Shown here: piece by piece, positions 1 through 6,281 of the stretch | How the letters are laid out: each line of letters starts with the position of its first letter | Position numbering within the stretch: the first letter of the stretch is position 1 | Origin: a virus | DNA: 40,764 nucleotides | Strand: one strand, 5' to 3' | IMG/VR virus record: IMGVR_UViG_3300046517_001002 | Location: 1 to 40,764 of that record | Position numbers and translations under genes: made by a program | The notes under the pieces: generated by a model | Databases searched by the model: none | What the model saw: the letters and a program-made list of their open reading frames with translations, nothing else | Told to the model about the DNA's origin: nothing

Positions 1-133
1 GGCGAGTGTGGTGGCGAGTTCCGCCAGCGCGTCCTCGATGCCGTAGACGTTCCAGGCGATGGCGATGGCGAGTCGTTTGGCGTCGTGTCCGCCCCAGTTA
101 CGTAGGGCGGCTGCCTCGGCCCGGTGCGGCGTG
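1..133. repeat. Left copy of terminal direct repeat (circular overlap)
   Basis: This 133-base stretch is repeated at 40632-40764 with a single difference (C at 127, T at 40758). Joining the two copies restores an uninterrupted reading frame through the junction, so the repeat most likely marks closure of a circular or circularly permuted genome of about 40,631 bp. It lies inside a coding gene and the mismatch is synonymous (Pro). A true terminal redundancy is the alternative, but a repeat this short inside a gene looks more like assembly overlap. Confidence 0.9.
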
Positions 134-153
134 AACAGTGGTTGGCTGCTCAT
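1..153 (-). CDS. Hypothetical protein, N-terminal part (split by contig ends)
   Basis: The ATG at 153-151 overlaps the TGA of the RecT-like gene (ATGA). The frame stays open to base 1 and continues at 40631 on the circle, ending at 40359. Joined, the gene encodes 141 residues. This part gives the first 51, beginning MSSQPLFTPHRAEAAALRNW. The product looks largely helical and soluble, with no recognised motif. Its place between a RecT-like annealing protein and a RepA-like helicase suggests a role in replication or recombination; that is inference from position only. Confidence 0.75.
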   Translation of the reverse strand, partial: MSSQPLFTPHRAEAAALRNWGGHDAKRLAIAIAWNVYGIEDALAELATTLA

Positions 154-1040
154 GTCGTTGCTGGTTGTTCGTCCAACAGGAACGGGTCGGCCTCATCAGG
201 GGCGTCGCGTGGCTCGGCGGTGCGTTTCAGCGCCTCGTGGATGATGTGGTTGAGTTTATCGCGCGCGTTGCCGGTGAGGCGGTCCTGGGCCTGTTGCACG
301 CGGTCGCGCGACAGGATCTCTTCGAGGCCCGGGCCGTCGCACGCGGCGCATTCCAGCGCGAGCTCATCGAGCCATTCGCCGGTGGTCTGGCGTTTGGGCG
401 CGGGTGGTGGCTCGACCGTGGGTTGTTGGGGTTCTTCGCGCCGCGTCGGTTCCGGTTCCGCGTCGAGCGTGATGCCCATCAGCGTGTCGCGGTCGAACTC
501 TTCGCCGCTGTAGACGCCGAGCATGATCTCGGGCGCGTGCCGTCTGGCCCACGCGCGGGTGCCGAAATAGACCAGTTGCTGATCCGGTTGTCGTTTCCAC
601 AACGGATTGGTCGTCTGCGCTTCGCGCAGGCTGACGGTGATTTCGCGCGGTTCCTTTTCGCCGCGCAGCGTGCCGCGCACGGTGACCTCGCGCGTGTCGT
701 TAACGCCTGTGAACGAGTATGACAGGCGCCTCGCCAGCGCGCCCGACGCGTTGATGGCGGCGGCGACGAGTTTACCCTCCAGCATCAACTTGCCCTGTAT
801 GACGCTGGTGCATTGCGCGACGGCGAACGGGCTCATGTTGAAGCGCATGGCGAGCTCGACCACCATGAGACAGTCGCCGGGGCTTTTTTGCAGGTGCGCG
901 GGGACGAGTTTGCCGGTGGCCATCATTTCGGCCAGGCGCATCGCGGCGGTCATGTCGGTGGGCACCATCGACGTGGCGGACGCCGTGGTGGGGCGGAAAG
1001 GTACTATTGGCGCGTTCGTCTGATGTTCCGGCGCGTTCAT
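150..1040 (-). CDS. RecT-like single-strand annealing protein
   Basis: This 296-residue protein has the look of phage RecT/Bet-type recombinases, which anneal single-stranded DNA during phage recombination and replication. The core lies at about residues 35-190. It includes a block starting LMVVELAMRFNMSPFAVAQC, then QGKLMLEGKLVAAAINASG, and later a WARRHAPEIMLGVYSGEEF-type segment. The C-terminal third is charged and proline-rich, probably a flexible tail. The ATG overlaps the stop of the Gp157-like gene (TGATG) and its own stop overlaps the next ATG, so it sits in a tightly coupled operon. No exonuclease partner of the Red-alpha or RecE type was recognised, although two nuclease-like genes lie upstream. 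The RecT family call is from remembered pattern, not a search. Confidence 0.7.
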   Translation of the reverse strand: MNAPEHQTNAPIVPFRPTTASATSMVPTDMTAAMRLAEMMATGKLVPAHLQKSPGDCLMVVELAMRFNMSPFAVAQCTSVIQGKLMLEGKLVAAAINASGALARRLSYSFTGVNDTREVTVRGTLRGEKEPREITVSLREAQTTNPLWKRQPDQQLVYFGTRAWARRHAPEIMLGVYSGEEFDRDTLMGITLDAEPEPTRREEPQQPTVEPPPAPKRQTTGEWLDELALECAACDGPGLEEILSRDRVQQAQDRLTGNARDKLNHIIHEALKRTAEPRDAPDEADPFLLDEQPATT

Positions 1041-1573
1041 CAGCGTGTCCTCAGTGTGAGTGTCGGCGGCGAATTTGTCAGCGTGGCGCCGGGCACGTCT
1101 TCGCCGCTTCTGAGCACGCTTTTAATCACGGCTTTGTCGATGTGCCGCTCCACGCGCACGTAGAGATCGGGGATTTCGTCTTCGTTGGTGATCTGGACGG
1201 AGGGTTGGCCGGCGCGGATCGATGCCGTCAGGTCGGGCAACTCGACCTTTGAGCGCCCTAAGGCGTCGAGAATGGCGAACGCGGTGGCGCGGAACGCCTC
1301 GGTGCGTCGGGCGAAGCGGGCCTTGCGGGCCTGCATGTCCTCGATCAGTCCGGCGCTGGCCTCGGCCATGGCCTTGGCATCGCGGGCCGCGCGGAGCAGG
1401 CGGGCGAGGATGTCCTCCACGTCGCCCTCGGCGGCGCCGAGCAGTTCATCGAGCGATGCCTCGTCGCCTTCCAGTCCGCTGTCCTCGGCCAGCAGGCGGC
1501 CGCGCGCGGATGCCCAGGCCGCCATCGCCTGTTCGACGCGATAGCCTGACGGCGGCCGTGATATTTCGTTCAT
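1040..1573 (-). CDS. Gp157-like phage protein
   Basis: The 177-residue product matches the Siphovirus Gp157 pattern. A long helical, charged N-terminal half (about residues 40-110) is followed by a C-terminal block with IRAGQPSVQITNEDEIPDLY, then VERHIDKAVIKSVLRSGEDV and PGATL. Gp157 relatives are common beside phage recombinases and were linked in Streptococcus thermophilus phages to host resistance phenotypes; the molecular role is unclear. The ATG at 1573 overlaps the stop of the preceding 47-residue gene (ATGA) and its stop overlaps the RecT-like start, so it is translated within the recombination operon. The pairing with a RecT-like gene supports both assignments. Confidence 0.8.
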   Translation of the reverse strand: MNEISRPPSGYRVEQAMAAWASARGRLLAEDSGLEGDEASLDELLGAAEGDVEDILARLLRAARDAKAMAEASAGLIEDMQARKARFARRTEAFRATAFAILDALGRSKVELPDLTASIRAGQPSVQITNEDEIPDLYVRVERHIDKAVIKSVLRSGEDVPGATLTNSPPTLTLRTR

Positions 1574-1713
1574 TCGTTCGCGCTCCTTTCATCAGTTGGC
1601 AGGCGCAGCCATTCCGGTATTGGCACGTCGGGTTGGGGGATGGCGCGCGGGTCGCGCTCGATCGCGGCCTGGAAGTCGAAGGGCTCGGGGTCAACAGGCG
1701 CCGCGTTACCCAT
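1570..1713 (-). CDS. Hypothetical 47-residue protein
   Basis: The ATG at 1713 shares eight bases (ATGGGTAA) with the stop of the MT-A70-like gene. The stop overlaps the start of the Gp157-like gene (ATGA). This double coupling is the main evidence that the short gene is real. The product is proline- and acid-rich, containing DPEPFDFQAAIERDPRAIPQ and PIPEWLRLP, with no recognised domain. A start 60 bases further upstream is possible but would lie fully inside the methyltransferase. Confidence 0.55.
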   Translation of the reverse strand: MGNAAPVDPEPFDFQAAIERDPRAIPQPDVPIPEWLRLPTDERSANE

Positions 1714-2695
1714 CGGCGGCCTCGGTGCCCCAGGCATCCCAGCCGAGACGTTGCCCTCGCGCGAACAACTCAACGGCGGGGACGTTGGGGAACATCTCCT
1801 CGATCATCTCAGCGAACGCCGCCGGCTTGCGGCTGTGTTCCGCGACGGCGCCATCGATCGCGGATGAGTATTGCTCGCCCGGCGCCGGGGCGGGCACCTT
1901 GGCGCCGCGCGTTCCGACCAACAGCAGCTCATGCTGATTGCGGAACCAATATCCGGTGCCGATCCGGTCCTTCACCCACACGCAGTGGCTCTTGTAGGTG
2001 AAGCCCCACGCCGCCATGACCGCCAGTGCCTGCGGCAGCATCGGCGCGGTCGCCCAGAGGAACAGCACGCAATCCGGCGCGGCTGGCACCGCCATGGCCT
2101 TGATCGCGTCGATGCTCATCGTTTCGTAATGATTATCGGCGGCGCGATCCATTCCGCTCTCGCGCGAGCGGGGCTCGAACCGCCACGGCGGGTCGGCGTA
2201 GATCACGCCGTAGGTTTTCACGCCGAGGTTCTTCATCGCCTTCTTCGTGATCTCCGCGAACTCTCGTTCCCGTTGTTCGCGCCGGGGTTTCTTCAACAGG
2301 CCGTTGGTGGTCGGTACGGTGGCCTTCGCCAGCGCCGCCTCGACCTGTTCACGTGGCAGGGCGGCGAGCTGCTGCCAGTGCGACGACTGGGTTTTACTGA
2401 TGCCGAGGTCCGACAGTTTTGACGCGGTAGCGCCGTTCGACCGCGTCGTCGCGCCCCGGTTGGTTTCTGGCTCTCGCGCACCCCGCGCCTTCTCCATGAC
2501 CGCCAGCAGCTCGCCAGCCTTCAGTTCGGCGCGGACGCGGATCTGGCCGCAGCGTTTGGTCGCTTCCTTGTTCTTCGCCTGGCGCGCGTAGTGTTCCAGG
2601 GCGAGCGCCTTGTCGCGGATGTCCTTGACCTCATCCACGGCATGCGCTGCTTCGATCGCGCGGCACATGGCATCGTAGCGGACCAGATCCTTCAC
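1706..2695 (-). CDS. MT-A70-type adenine methyltransferase with N-terminal helical domain
   Basis: The GTG at 2695 overlaps the previous stop (GTGA) and gives 329 residues. A longer frame exists upstream, but its first ~98 residues run antisense-like through the neighbour. Residues 1-150 are helical and charged, with a possible helix-turn-helix near GATASKLSDLGISKTQSSHW, as in phage proteins with a ParB-like or DUF3102-like N-terminus. The C-terminal half holds the catalytic motif DPPW (168-171) within YGVIYADPPW, then LFLWATAPML and FRNQHELLLVGTRG, all typical of MT-A70-like N6-adenine methyltransferases. It probably methylates phage DNA. A second adenine methyltransferase lies three genes upstream, and a putative PD-(D/E)xK gene is immediately adjacent. 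Confidence 0.85.
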   Translation of the reverse strand: MKDLVRYDAMCRAIEAAHAVDEVKDIRDKALALEHYARQAKNKEATKRCGQIRVRAELKAGELLAVMEKARGAREPETNRGATTRSNGATASKLSDLGISKTQSSHWQQLAALPREQVEAALAKATVPTTNGLLKKPRREQREREFAEITKKAMKNLGVKTYGVIYADPPWRFEPRSRESGMDRAADNHYETMSIDAIKAMAVPAAPDCVLFLWATAPMLPQALAVMAAWGFTYKSHCVWVKDRIGTGYWFRNQHELLLVGTRGAKVPAPAPGEQYSSAIDGAVAEHSRKPAAFAEMIEEMFPNVPAVELFARGQRLGWDAWGTEAADG

Positions 2696-3294
2696 AGGCC
2701 GCGCTCGCGCAACAGTGATTTGACGGCGCCGGAATATCGCTGGCGCGCGGTCATCACGTGCGAGCGGGCGTGCAGCCCGTAGAGGCGGCCGAGGTCGTCC
2801 AGCATCAGGCCCTCCTTGAGACGCAGAGCGCCACCGACGAAGACGATATGGAACCGAACGTTCTCGGCCGGGAACAACGGCAACGCCGTTCGCAGCAGGC
2901 CTGGGATATCGATCAGATCGCGCCGGAACGAGTGCAGGGTTCGCGAATCGTGCTGGGTGCCGCGTTTGATTTCGAGCGCGACCATCCACCCCCGGTCTCG
3001 CAATTCGAACTGCACATCCGGAATGCGTTTGAGCTTATGATTGACCACGAGCAACCGCAGATGGTCCGACTGCTCCACCGCGTCCATGATCGCCGCCTCA
3101 AGGATCAGGCCCTCGCGTTTCTCGGCTGATGACATCAGCGATTTACGGAACGAGTCGGCGGCGTCCCAGAGCGGGTCTTGTTCGAACTGGGCGACCCGCA
3201 GGGTTTCAATGGTGCGAAGTATCGCCGCGTCGGCGCGCGGTATACCGCTCAACCCCACCGGCCGCAGGTGCGGTGCGGGGCTAGACCGGCTCAT
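2692..3294 (-). CDS. Putative PD-(D/E)xK nuclease-like protein
   Basis: This 200-residue protein starts at ATG 3294, 14 bases inside the preceding gene, and its stop overlaps the methyltransferase GTG. A start at 3318 would add eight residues. Residues 61-110 hold a plausible PD-(D/E)xK arrangement: a Glu in helix LILEAAIMDAVE (near 66), Asp93 in KRIPDVQFEL, and Glu108-Ile-Lys110 in WMVALEIKRG. The rest is helical and basic. PD-(D/E)xK folds occur in restriction enzymes, Holliday resolvases and recombination exonucleases. Adjacency to an adenine methyltransferase raises a restriction-modification-like pair, but a phage recombination nuclease is equally possible. The whole functional call rests on a short motif. 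Confidence 0.5.
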   Translation of the reverse strand: MSRSSPAPHLRPVGLSGIPRADAAILRTIETLRVAQFEQDPLWDAADSFRKSLMSSAEKREGLILEAAIMDAVEQSDHLRLLVVNHKLKRIPDVQFELRDRGWMVALEIKRGTQHDSRTLHSFRRDLIDIPGLLRTALPLFPAENVRFHIVFVGGALRLKEGLMLDDLGRLYGLHARSHVMTARQRYSGAVKSLLRERGL

Positions 3295-3517
3295 TGAGTT
3301 CACCGTTCGCCGCGGCATCGATCGGCGCCGCCGTGGGGCGCCGCGCTCGTTTCGGCAGGCCGCCGGGCTCGATCGGGTCGGTGGTCATCTTGCCGAGGCT
3401 GGCGATCTTATGCGTGCTCGTTTCCTTGAGCCACGCGCGCACTTCCGGCGAGACGTTGTAAAAGCCGAGCTCGTCGGCGGTGACGGGAAACGTGAAGCGC
3501 ACAACGAGGGATTTCAC
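3281..3517 (-). CDS. Hypothetical 78-residue protein
   Basis: The GTG at 3517 overlaps the stop of the VRR-NUC gene (GTGA). The product begins VKSLVVRFTFPVTADELGFY and continues NVSPEVRAWLKETSTHKIAS, with a basic, proline- and alanine-rich tail. No family was recognised. It lies between two nuclease-like genes in a chain of overlapping reading frames, which supports expression. Confidence 0.6.
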   Translation of the reverse strand: MKSLVVRFTFPVTADELGFYNVSPEVRAWLKETSTHKIASLGKMTTDPIEPGGLPKRARRPTAAPIDAAANGELNEPV

Positions 3518-4074
3518 AGCAGACCCTTTCGGTTGAGGCGGTGATATCGCGCCACCGACATGGCATTGAGCGGTCGCGGCGCTTTGGCGCGCGGGCGTTT
3601 TTTCGGCAGGCGTTCGTTCTGTTCCGCGATGCGGTCGCGGATGCCGGTGACGGTGGCGCGGAGCGGAATGCCGGCGTCGATCAGCGCGGCTTCCAGTTCC
3701 TCGGTCGTGCGCGCGAGCGCCCACAGATGGCCGTTCGCGGTGATACGTTCGCGGAACATCTTCTGCGCCGGCGACAGTGACGAACCGGCTTTGAGTTCAA
3801 CCCAGAGCGTCGTGCCGTCGTGAACGATCAGAATGTCCGCGATGCCCGGCAGCACGCCTCTGGCGCGTCGCAGCATGCCCTGACGCGCGGAGCCGGCCGA
3901 GCCGATGTCGATGGCCGTGACGTAGGCTGTCGGCGGCAGGGCTCTCGACAGGAACGCGTTGCACATGCGCTGGAACGCCCACTCGCGCTGGACGGGTTTG
4001 TCGGTCACGACGGGCAGCGCTCGGGCGTGGCGGCTGACCAGTGCGCCGTGCCGCCGCCGCTCATGACGCGCCAT
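3514..4074 (-). CDS. VRR-NUC domain nuclease
   Basis: Starting at ATG 4074 (14-base overlap with the Dam-like gene) the product is 186 residues; ATG 4095 is an alternative. Residues 73-130 match the VRR-NUC branch of PD-(D/E)xK nucleases: GVLPGIADILIVHDGTTLWV places Asp80, then ELKAG gives Glu93-x-Lys95, and SLSPAQKMFRERI supplies the conserved Gln104. Such stand-alone VRR-NUC proteins are widespread in phages and are thought to resolve or trim branched DNA during replication or recombination. A basic C-terminal tail (RLPKKRPRAKAP) may bind DNA. Neighbours are methyltransferases and a RecT-like gene, which fits DNA metabolism. Confidence 0.8.
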   Translation of the reverse strand: MARHERRRHGALVSRHARALPVVTDKPVQREWAFQRMCNAFLSRALPPTAYVTAIDIGSAGSARQGMLRRARGVLPGIADILIVHDGTTLWVELKAGSSLSPAQKMFRERITANGHLWALARTTEELEAALIDAGIPLRATVTGIRDRIAEQNERLPKKRPRAKAPRPLNAMSVARYHRLNRKGLL

Positions 4075-4555
4075 CGAGCACGAAGCAGGCGACATGGCGC
4101 CCGGTGCCGTTGCCCTCGGTGCCGTCTTCCGTGGCGAGCCATCGCACGTCGCCCAGATTGCGGACGGTCGCGCCCGCCTCCAGCAGCATCAGCACCCACT
4201 TATCGACGGGGTAGACGAGCACCACCCGCTTGCCCTGTCGCGCCTCGGCGATGGCTTTGCGGACCCAGGCTGTCGGCCCCTTTTTCTTCCCCTGATGGAT
4301 GATCGAGCCGAATGGCGGGTTGACGTAGCTGGACGATCCCCAGGCGCAGGTCAGGCCATCGAAGCCATCCGGAAGCGGCCACGGGCACGGGTCGAAGGTG
4401 AACCGAAACTCAGCGTGCAGCGACGCATACAGACCGGGCGGCGTGATCCAGTAGTGCTTGCCGTCGTCGCCGTTGCCCGCGTGAAACTTGTTGTCATCCG
4501 GCACCGTCCGGCTCTGGTGCGGCGGGTCGATGTCACAAAGGAGATCGCGCTCCAT
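4061..4555 (-). CDS. Dam-type phage N6-adenine methyltransferase
   Basis: The 164-residue product matches phage DNA N-6-adenine-methyltransferases of the Dam family. It has HYWITPPGLYASLHAEFRFT, then FDPCPWPLP, and the catalytic motif NPPF in SSSYVNPPFGSI, followed by a Lys-rich segment and RVVLVYPVDKW. The ATG at 4555 was chosen because conserved sequence begins soon after it (MERDLLCDIDPPHQ); the frame stays open upstream without family features. A strong hairpin ends eight bases before this ATG (4563-4608) and may limit its translation or transcription. Its likely job is methylating phage DNA, for instance against host restriction. It also has an MT-A70-like partner in the same operon. Confidence 0.85.
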   Translation of the reverse strand: MERDLLCDIDPPHQSRTVPDDNKFHAGNGDDGKHYWITPPGLYASLHAEFRFTFDPCPWPLPDGFDGLTCAWGSSSYVNPPFGSIIHQGKKKGPTAWVRKAIAEARQGKRVVLVYPVDKWVLMLLEAGATVRNLGDVRWLATEDGTEGNGTGRHVACFVLDGAS

Positions 4556-4562
4556 TACCAAA

Positions 4563-4608
4563 AGACCCCGGCGCCATCTGGGGTCTCCTGCGTCACATGG
4601 CGCCGGGG
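4563..4608 (-). promoter_or_regulatory. Competing hairpins before the Dam-type gene
   Basis: On the minus strand, CCCCGGCGCCAT (4608-4597) pairs perfectly with ATGGCGCCGGGG (4577-4566) around a 19-base loop. An alternative stem pairs AGACCCC (4586-4580) with GGGGTCT (4569-4563), followed by TTTT. The two stems share the same GGGG, so only one can form. The second resembles a weak intrinsic terminator. The start codon at 4555 lies just after. The arrangement resembles attenuation or translational control; function is inferred. Confidence 0.55.
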
Positions 4609-4695
4609 CAGTTTGGCAGTGGAACAGCTTACGTCGGCGGGCATCGCGCCGCCCGTAACGCGATCGGCGCCGGGGGATCGTTGGCGCCAAATCCG

Positions 4696-5001
4696 TCACT
4701 GGAACAGATCCGCTTGCGCCGCCGACGCCGGGCGCGGTTGGTTGGTGCTCCAGTTGGCCTCGCACATCGCATGGCAAAACCAGCGGTATATCTCGGTCGC
4801 CCGGTCGGGCGCGGTGAGCGGCACGCGTCGGCTCGCGCCGGGAGCGCCGCAGAACCCGCAGGCGTAGTGAGGCGTGGCATGGGCCTCGACCATCTCGCGC
4901 AGGGCTTTGGCGCAGTACGTCTCGTCACCGATTGGGCCATGCGCCCGCCGCACCGCGTCCAGCGCGTCCTGTAACGCCTGCCGTCGCGCGTCGGCGTTCA
5001 T
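4696..5001 (-). CDS. Hypothetical protein with possible zinc-binding cysteines
   Basis: This 101-residue protein starts at ATG 5001, which overlaps the stop of the 28-residue membrane peptide gene (ATGA). It has a helical N-terminal half (MNADARRQALQDALDAVRRA) and two cysteine pairs, YACGFCGAP and WFCHAMCEAN, about 27 residues apart, which could bind one zinc ion. The C-terminus is short and glutamine-rich. No family was recognised. It is the last gene before the hairpin region at 4563-4608, with about 90 bases of non-coding sequence between. Confidence 0.65.
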   Translation of the reverse strand: MNADARRQALQDALDAVRRAHGPIGDETYCAKALREMVEAHATPHYACGFCGAPGASRRVPLTAPDRATEIYRWFCHAMCEANWSTNQPRPASAAQADLFQ

Positions 5002-5084
5002 TGCACGAGCGCCCAGAGCGCCCACAGCCACACGCCCACGACGGCGGCGGCGACGGCCCGCGCGGCGAGCGGCAGGTGGCTCAC
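4998..5084 (-). CDS. 28-residue single-span membrane peptide
   Basis: A GTG at 5084 overlaps the previous stop (GTGA) and the TGA at 5000-4998 overlaps the next ATG (ATGA). The peptide reads MSHLPLAARAVAAAVV followed by GVWLWALWALVQ, one hydrophobic helix rich in Trp at its end. Perfect coupling on both sides is the main evidence that it is translated. A small membrane-active role is possible; nothing more can be said. Confidence 0.5.
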   Translation of the reverse strand: MSHLPLAARAVAAAVVGVWLWALWALVQ

Positions 5085-5260
5085 GCCCCGATCTCCGGCT
5101 CGGCGAACGCCCGCTCGGCCCGCTCGTCTTCAGGATCGGCGACCGGATGCCGCGCCACGAGCGCCGCTTCGTCCGCCATTTCCCGCTGTCGGCGCATCAC
5201 GCGCCCGACGACGCGGGCCATGGCCTCACTGATCGGCACGAAGTCGCGGAGCGGGGTCAT
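5081..5260 (-). CDS. Hypothetical 59-residue protein
   Basis: The ATG at 5260 overlaps the preceding stop (ATGA) and the stop overlaps the next GTG start. The product begins MTPLRDFVPISEAMARVVGR and is a charged helical protein ending in an acidic stretch. No family was recognised. It belongs to the run of small early genes downstream of the Cro-like regulator. Confidence 0.6.
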   Translation of the reverse strand: MTPLRDFVPISEAMARVVGRVMRRQREMADEAALVARHPVADPEDERAERAFAEPEIGA

Positions 5261-5460
5261 GGGTCGCACCGGATCAGCGGCGCCTGCCCGGAGCCGCAAC
5301 AATCGCACGACCAGAAGAGATAATTTACCTCGGCGACGGGCCGCGCCTCGAAGCAAGCGCCCTCTTCGAACCAATCGAAATCGATCACTGAAATACCGCG
5401 ATGCTTGCCGCTGATCTCAACGCGCGAGCCTCGTTCGGTGCGGTAGTTTTCGGTCGTCAT
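5257..5460 (-). CDS. Hypothetical 67-residue protein with C-terminal cysteines
   Basis: The gene begins six bases after the stop of the Cro-like gene and overlaps the next gene by ATGA. The product begins MTTENYRTERGSRVEISGKH and ends with WSCDCCGSGQAPLIRCDP, four cysteines that could bind a metal. There is no recognised family. Position makes it the second gene of the early leftward operon. Confidence 0.6.
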   Translation of the reverse strand: MTTENYRTERGSRVEISGKHRGISVIDFDWFEEGACFEARPVAEVNYLFWSCDCCGSGQAPLIRCDP

Positions 5461-5466
5461 GGCATC

Positions 5467-5688
5467 TCAGTCGGCCAGCGCGGCGGCGCGGCACGGCGCC
5501 CGGCAAATATCAGGCCGCAGCCGCTCGCGTGGGATGCCGGTCAGCGCCTCGATCTCGGCCAGCCGCTCGGCCGGCACGCGGTGCCAGCGCGTGACCGCCC
5601 CGCGCGTCAGGCCCAGTCCGCGCGCCACTTCCGCGAGCAGCCCGCGCCGCGATCGGATCAGGTCCATGCCATCGGTCGCCATCGCCAT
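5467..5688 (-). CDS. Cro-like (YdaS-type) helix-turn-helix regulator
   Basis: The 73-residue product is a small helix-turn-helix protein. DLIRSRRGLLAEVARGLGLT and RGAVTRWHRVPAERLAEIEA form the DNA-binding core, followed by LTGIPRERLRPDI. This pattern is typical of Cro/YdaS-type phage repressors. It is the first gene of the leftward early operon and diverges from a CI-like gene. A 19-bp palindromic operator lies only about 15 bases upstream of its start. It probably shuts off the lysogenic repressor and tunes its own operon. The ATG at 5688 is closest to the operator; internal ATGs at codons 3 and 8 are alternatives. Confidence 0.8.
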   Translation of the reverse strand: MAMATDGMDLIRSRRGLLAEVARGLGLTRGAVTRWHRVPAERLAEIEALTGIPRERLRPDICRAPCRAAALAD

Positions 5689-5703
5689 GCGGCCAGATCA
5701 GCA

Positions 5704-5722
5704 TGCTTACCTGTGGTAAGCA
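5704..5722. promoter_or_regulatory. Operator 1, perfect palindrome
   Basis: TGCTTACCTGTGGTAAGCA is an 8-bp perfect inverted repeat with a 3-base centre, lying just upstream of the Cro-like gene. Nearly identical 19-bp sites occur at 5733-5751 and 6232-6250. The position between divergent CI-like and Cro-like genes makes it a very likely repressor operator. Confidence 0.8.
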
Positions 5723-5732
5723 ACCCCGGTGT

Positions 5733-5751
5733 TGCTTACCTGTGGTTGACA
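5733..5751. promoter_or_regulatory. Operator 2, overlapping likely CI promoter
   Basis: TGCTTACCTGTGGTTGACA shares its first 14 bases with operator 1, while its right half is degenerate. That half forms TTGACA (5746-5751), a consensus -35 element pointing rightward to the CI-like gene. No good -10 element sits 17 bases further on (AACAGT at 5769). Binding here would directly affect CI transcription. Confidence 0.7.
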
Positions 5752-5765
5752 AACCGGCCAGAGGA

Positions 5766-5819
5766 ATGAACAGTGGGACGGTTGTGGGCTGCATGAACAG
5801 TGGGACGGTTGTGGGCTGC
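5766..5819 (+). repeat. 27-bp perfect tandem duplication carrying ATG
   Basis: The unit ATGAACAGTGGGACGGTTGT plus GGGCTGC occurs twice head to tail (5766-5792 and 5793-5819) immediately before the ATG of the CI-like gene. It is in frame, so starts at 5766 or 5793 would add two or one copies of MNSGTVVGC to the repressor. It may equally be 5' untranslated sequence. Confidence 0.85.
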
Positions 5820-6197
5820 ATGGACATTGGTGACCGTATCGCCCTGGCGCGCGGTCTCGTTGGTCTGTCTCAGACGGACCTCGCAGCCATGCTCGGCGTC
5901 AGCCGGGGCCTCGTCGGGCAGTGGGAAAGCCACAGAAAAAAGCCGGGCCGGGAGAACGTATCGAAAATCGCCCAGGCCACGCTCGTCGGCGTGGGGTGGC
6001 TGATGGGCGAGGACGACGCCGCGATGGACCGGCTAACAATCCGCCCCGACGCCGACCAACTCGCCATGCTGCGTTATTTCGCTCGGCTGCGGCCGATCCC
6101 GCGCGAGAATTTCCTCGAGGGCATTGCTCGTACCGCCGACATGCCGGATAAAATTGAAGCGGAAAGCGAACCAGTCGAAGGCCAGATCATGGTCTGA
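5820..6197 (+). CDS. CI-like XRE-family repressor
   Basis: This 125-residue protein begins MDIGDRIALARGLVGLSQTD and has a classic XRE/Cro-CI helix-turn-helix (LAAMLGVSRGLVGQWESHRK, about residues 18-40), then KIAQATLVGVGWLMGEDD. The C-terminal region lacks a visible LexA-type protease domain, so if it is a prophage repressor it is a short type without obvious RecA-induced self-cleavage. In-frame ATGs at 5766 and 5793 lie in a tandem duplication. No clear ribosome binding site separates the three, and I chose the start where family sequence begins. Two operators precede the gene and a third follows it, so it likely represses both the leftward early operon and the rightward genes from 6282. Confidence 0.85.
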   Translation: MDIGDRIALARGLVGLSQTDLAAMLGVSRGLVGQWESHRKKPGRENVSKIAQATLVGVGWLMGEDDAAMDRLTIRPDADQLAMLRYFARLRPIPRENFLEGIARTADMPDKIEAESEPVEGQIMV

Positions 6198-6231
6198 CGC
6201 ACCGGCGAGTGGGTGGACCGCTGGACGTATC

Positions 6232-6250
6232 TGCTTACTCACGGTAAGCA
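6232..6250. promoter_or_regulatory. Operator 3, before the rightward operon
   Basis: TGCTTACTCACGGTAAGCA repeats the arms of operator 1 with a different centre. It sits 34 bases after the CI-like stop and 31 bases before the next gene, suggesting that the same repressor controls the rightward operon. A small CCGGTC/GACCGG hairpin follows at 6256-6271. Confidence 0.75.
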
Positions 6251-6281
6251 TCTTGCCGGTCAAACGACCGGAGCCGCTCGC

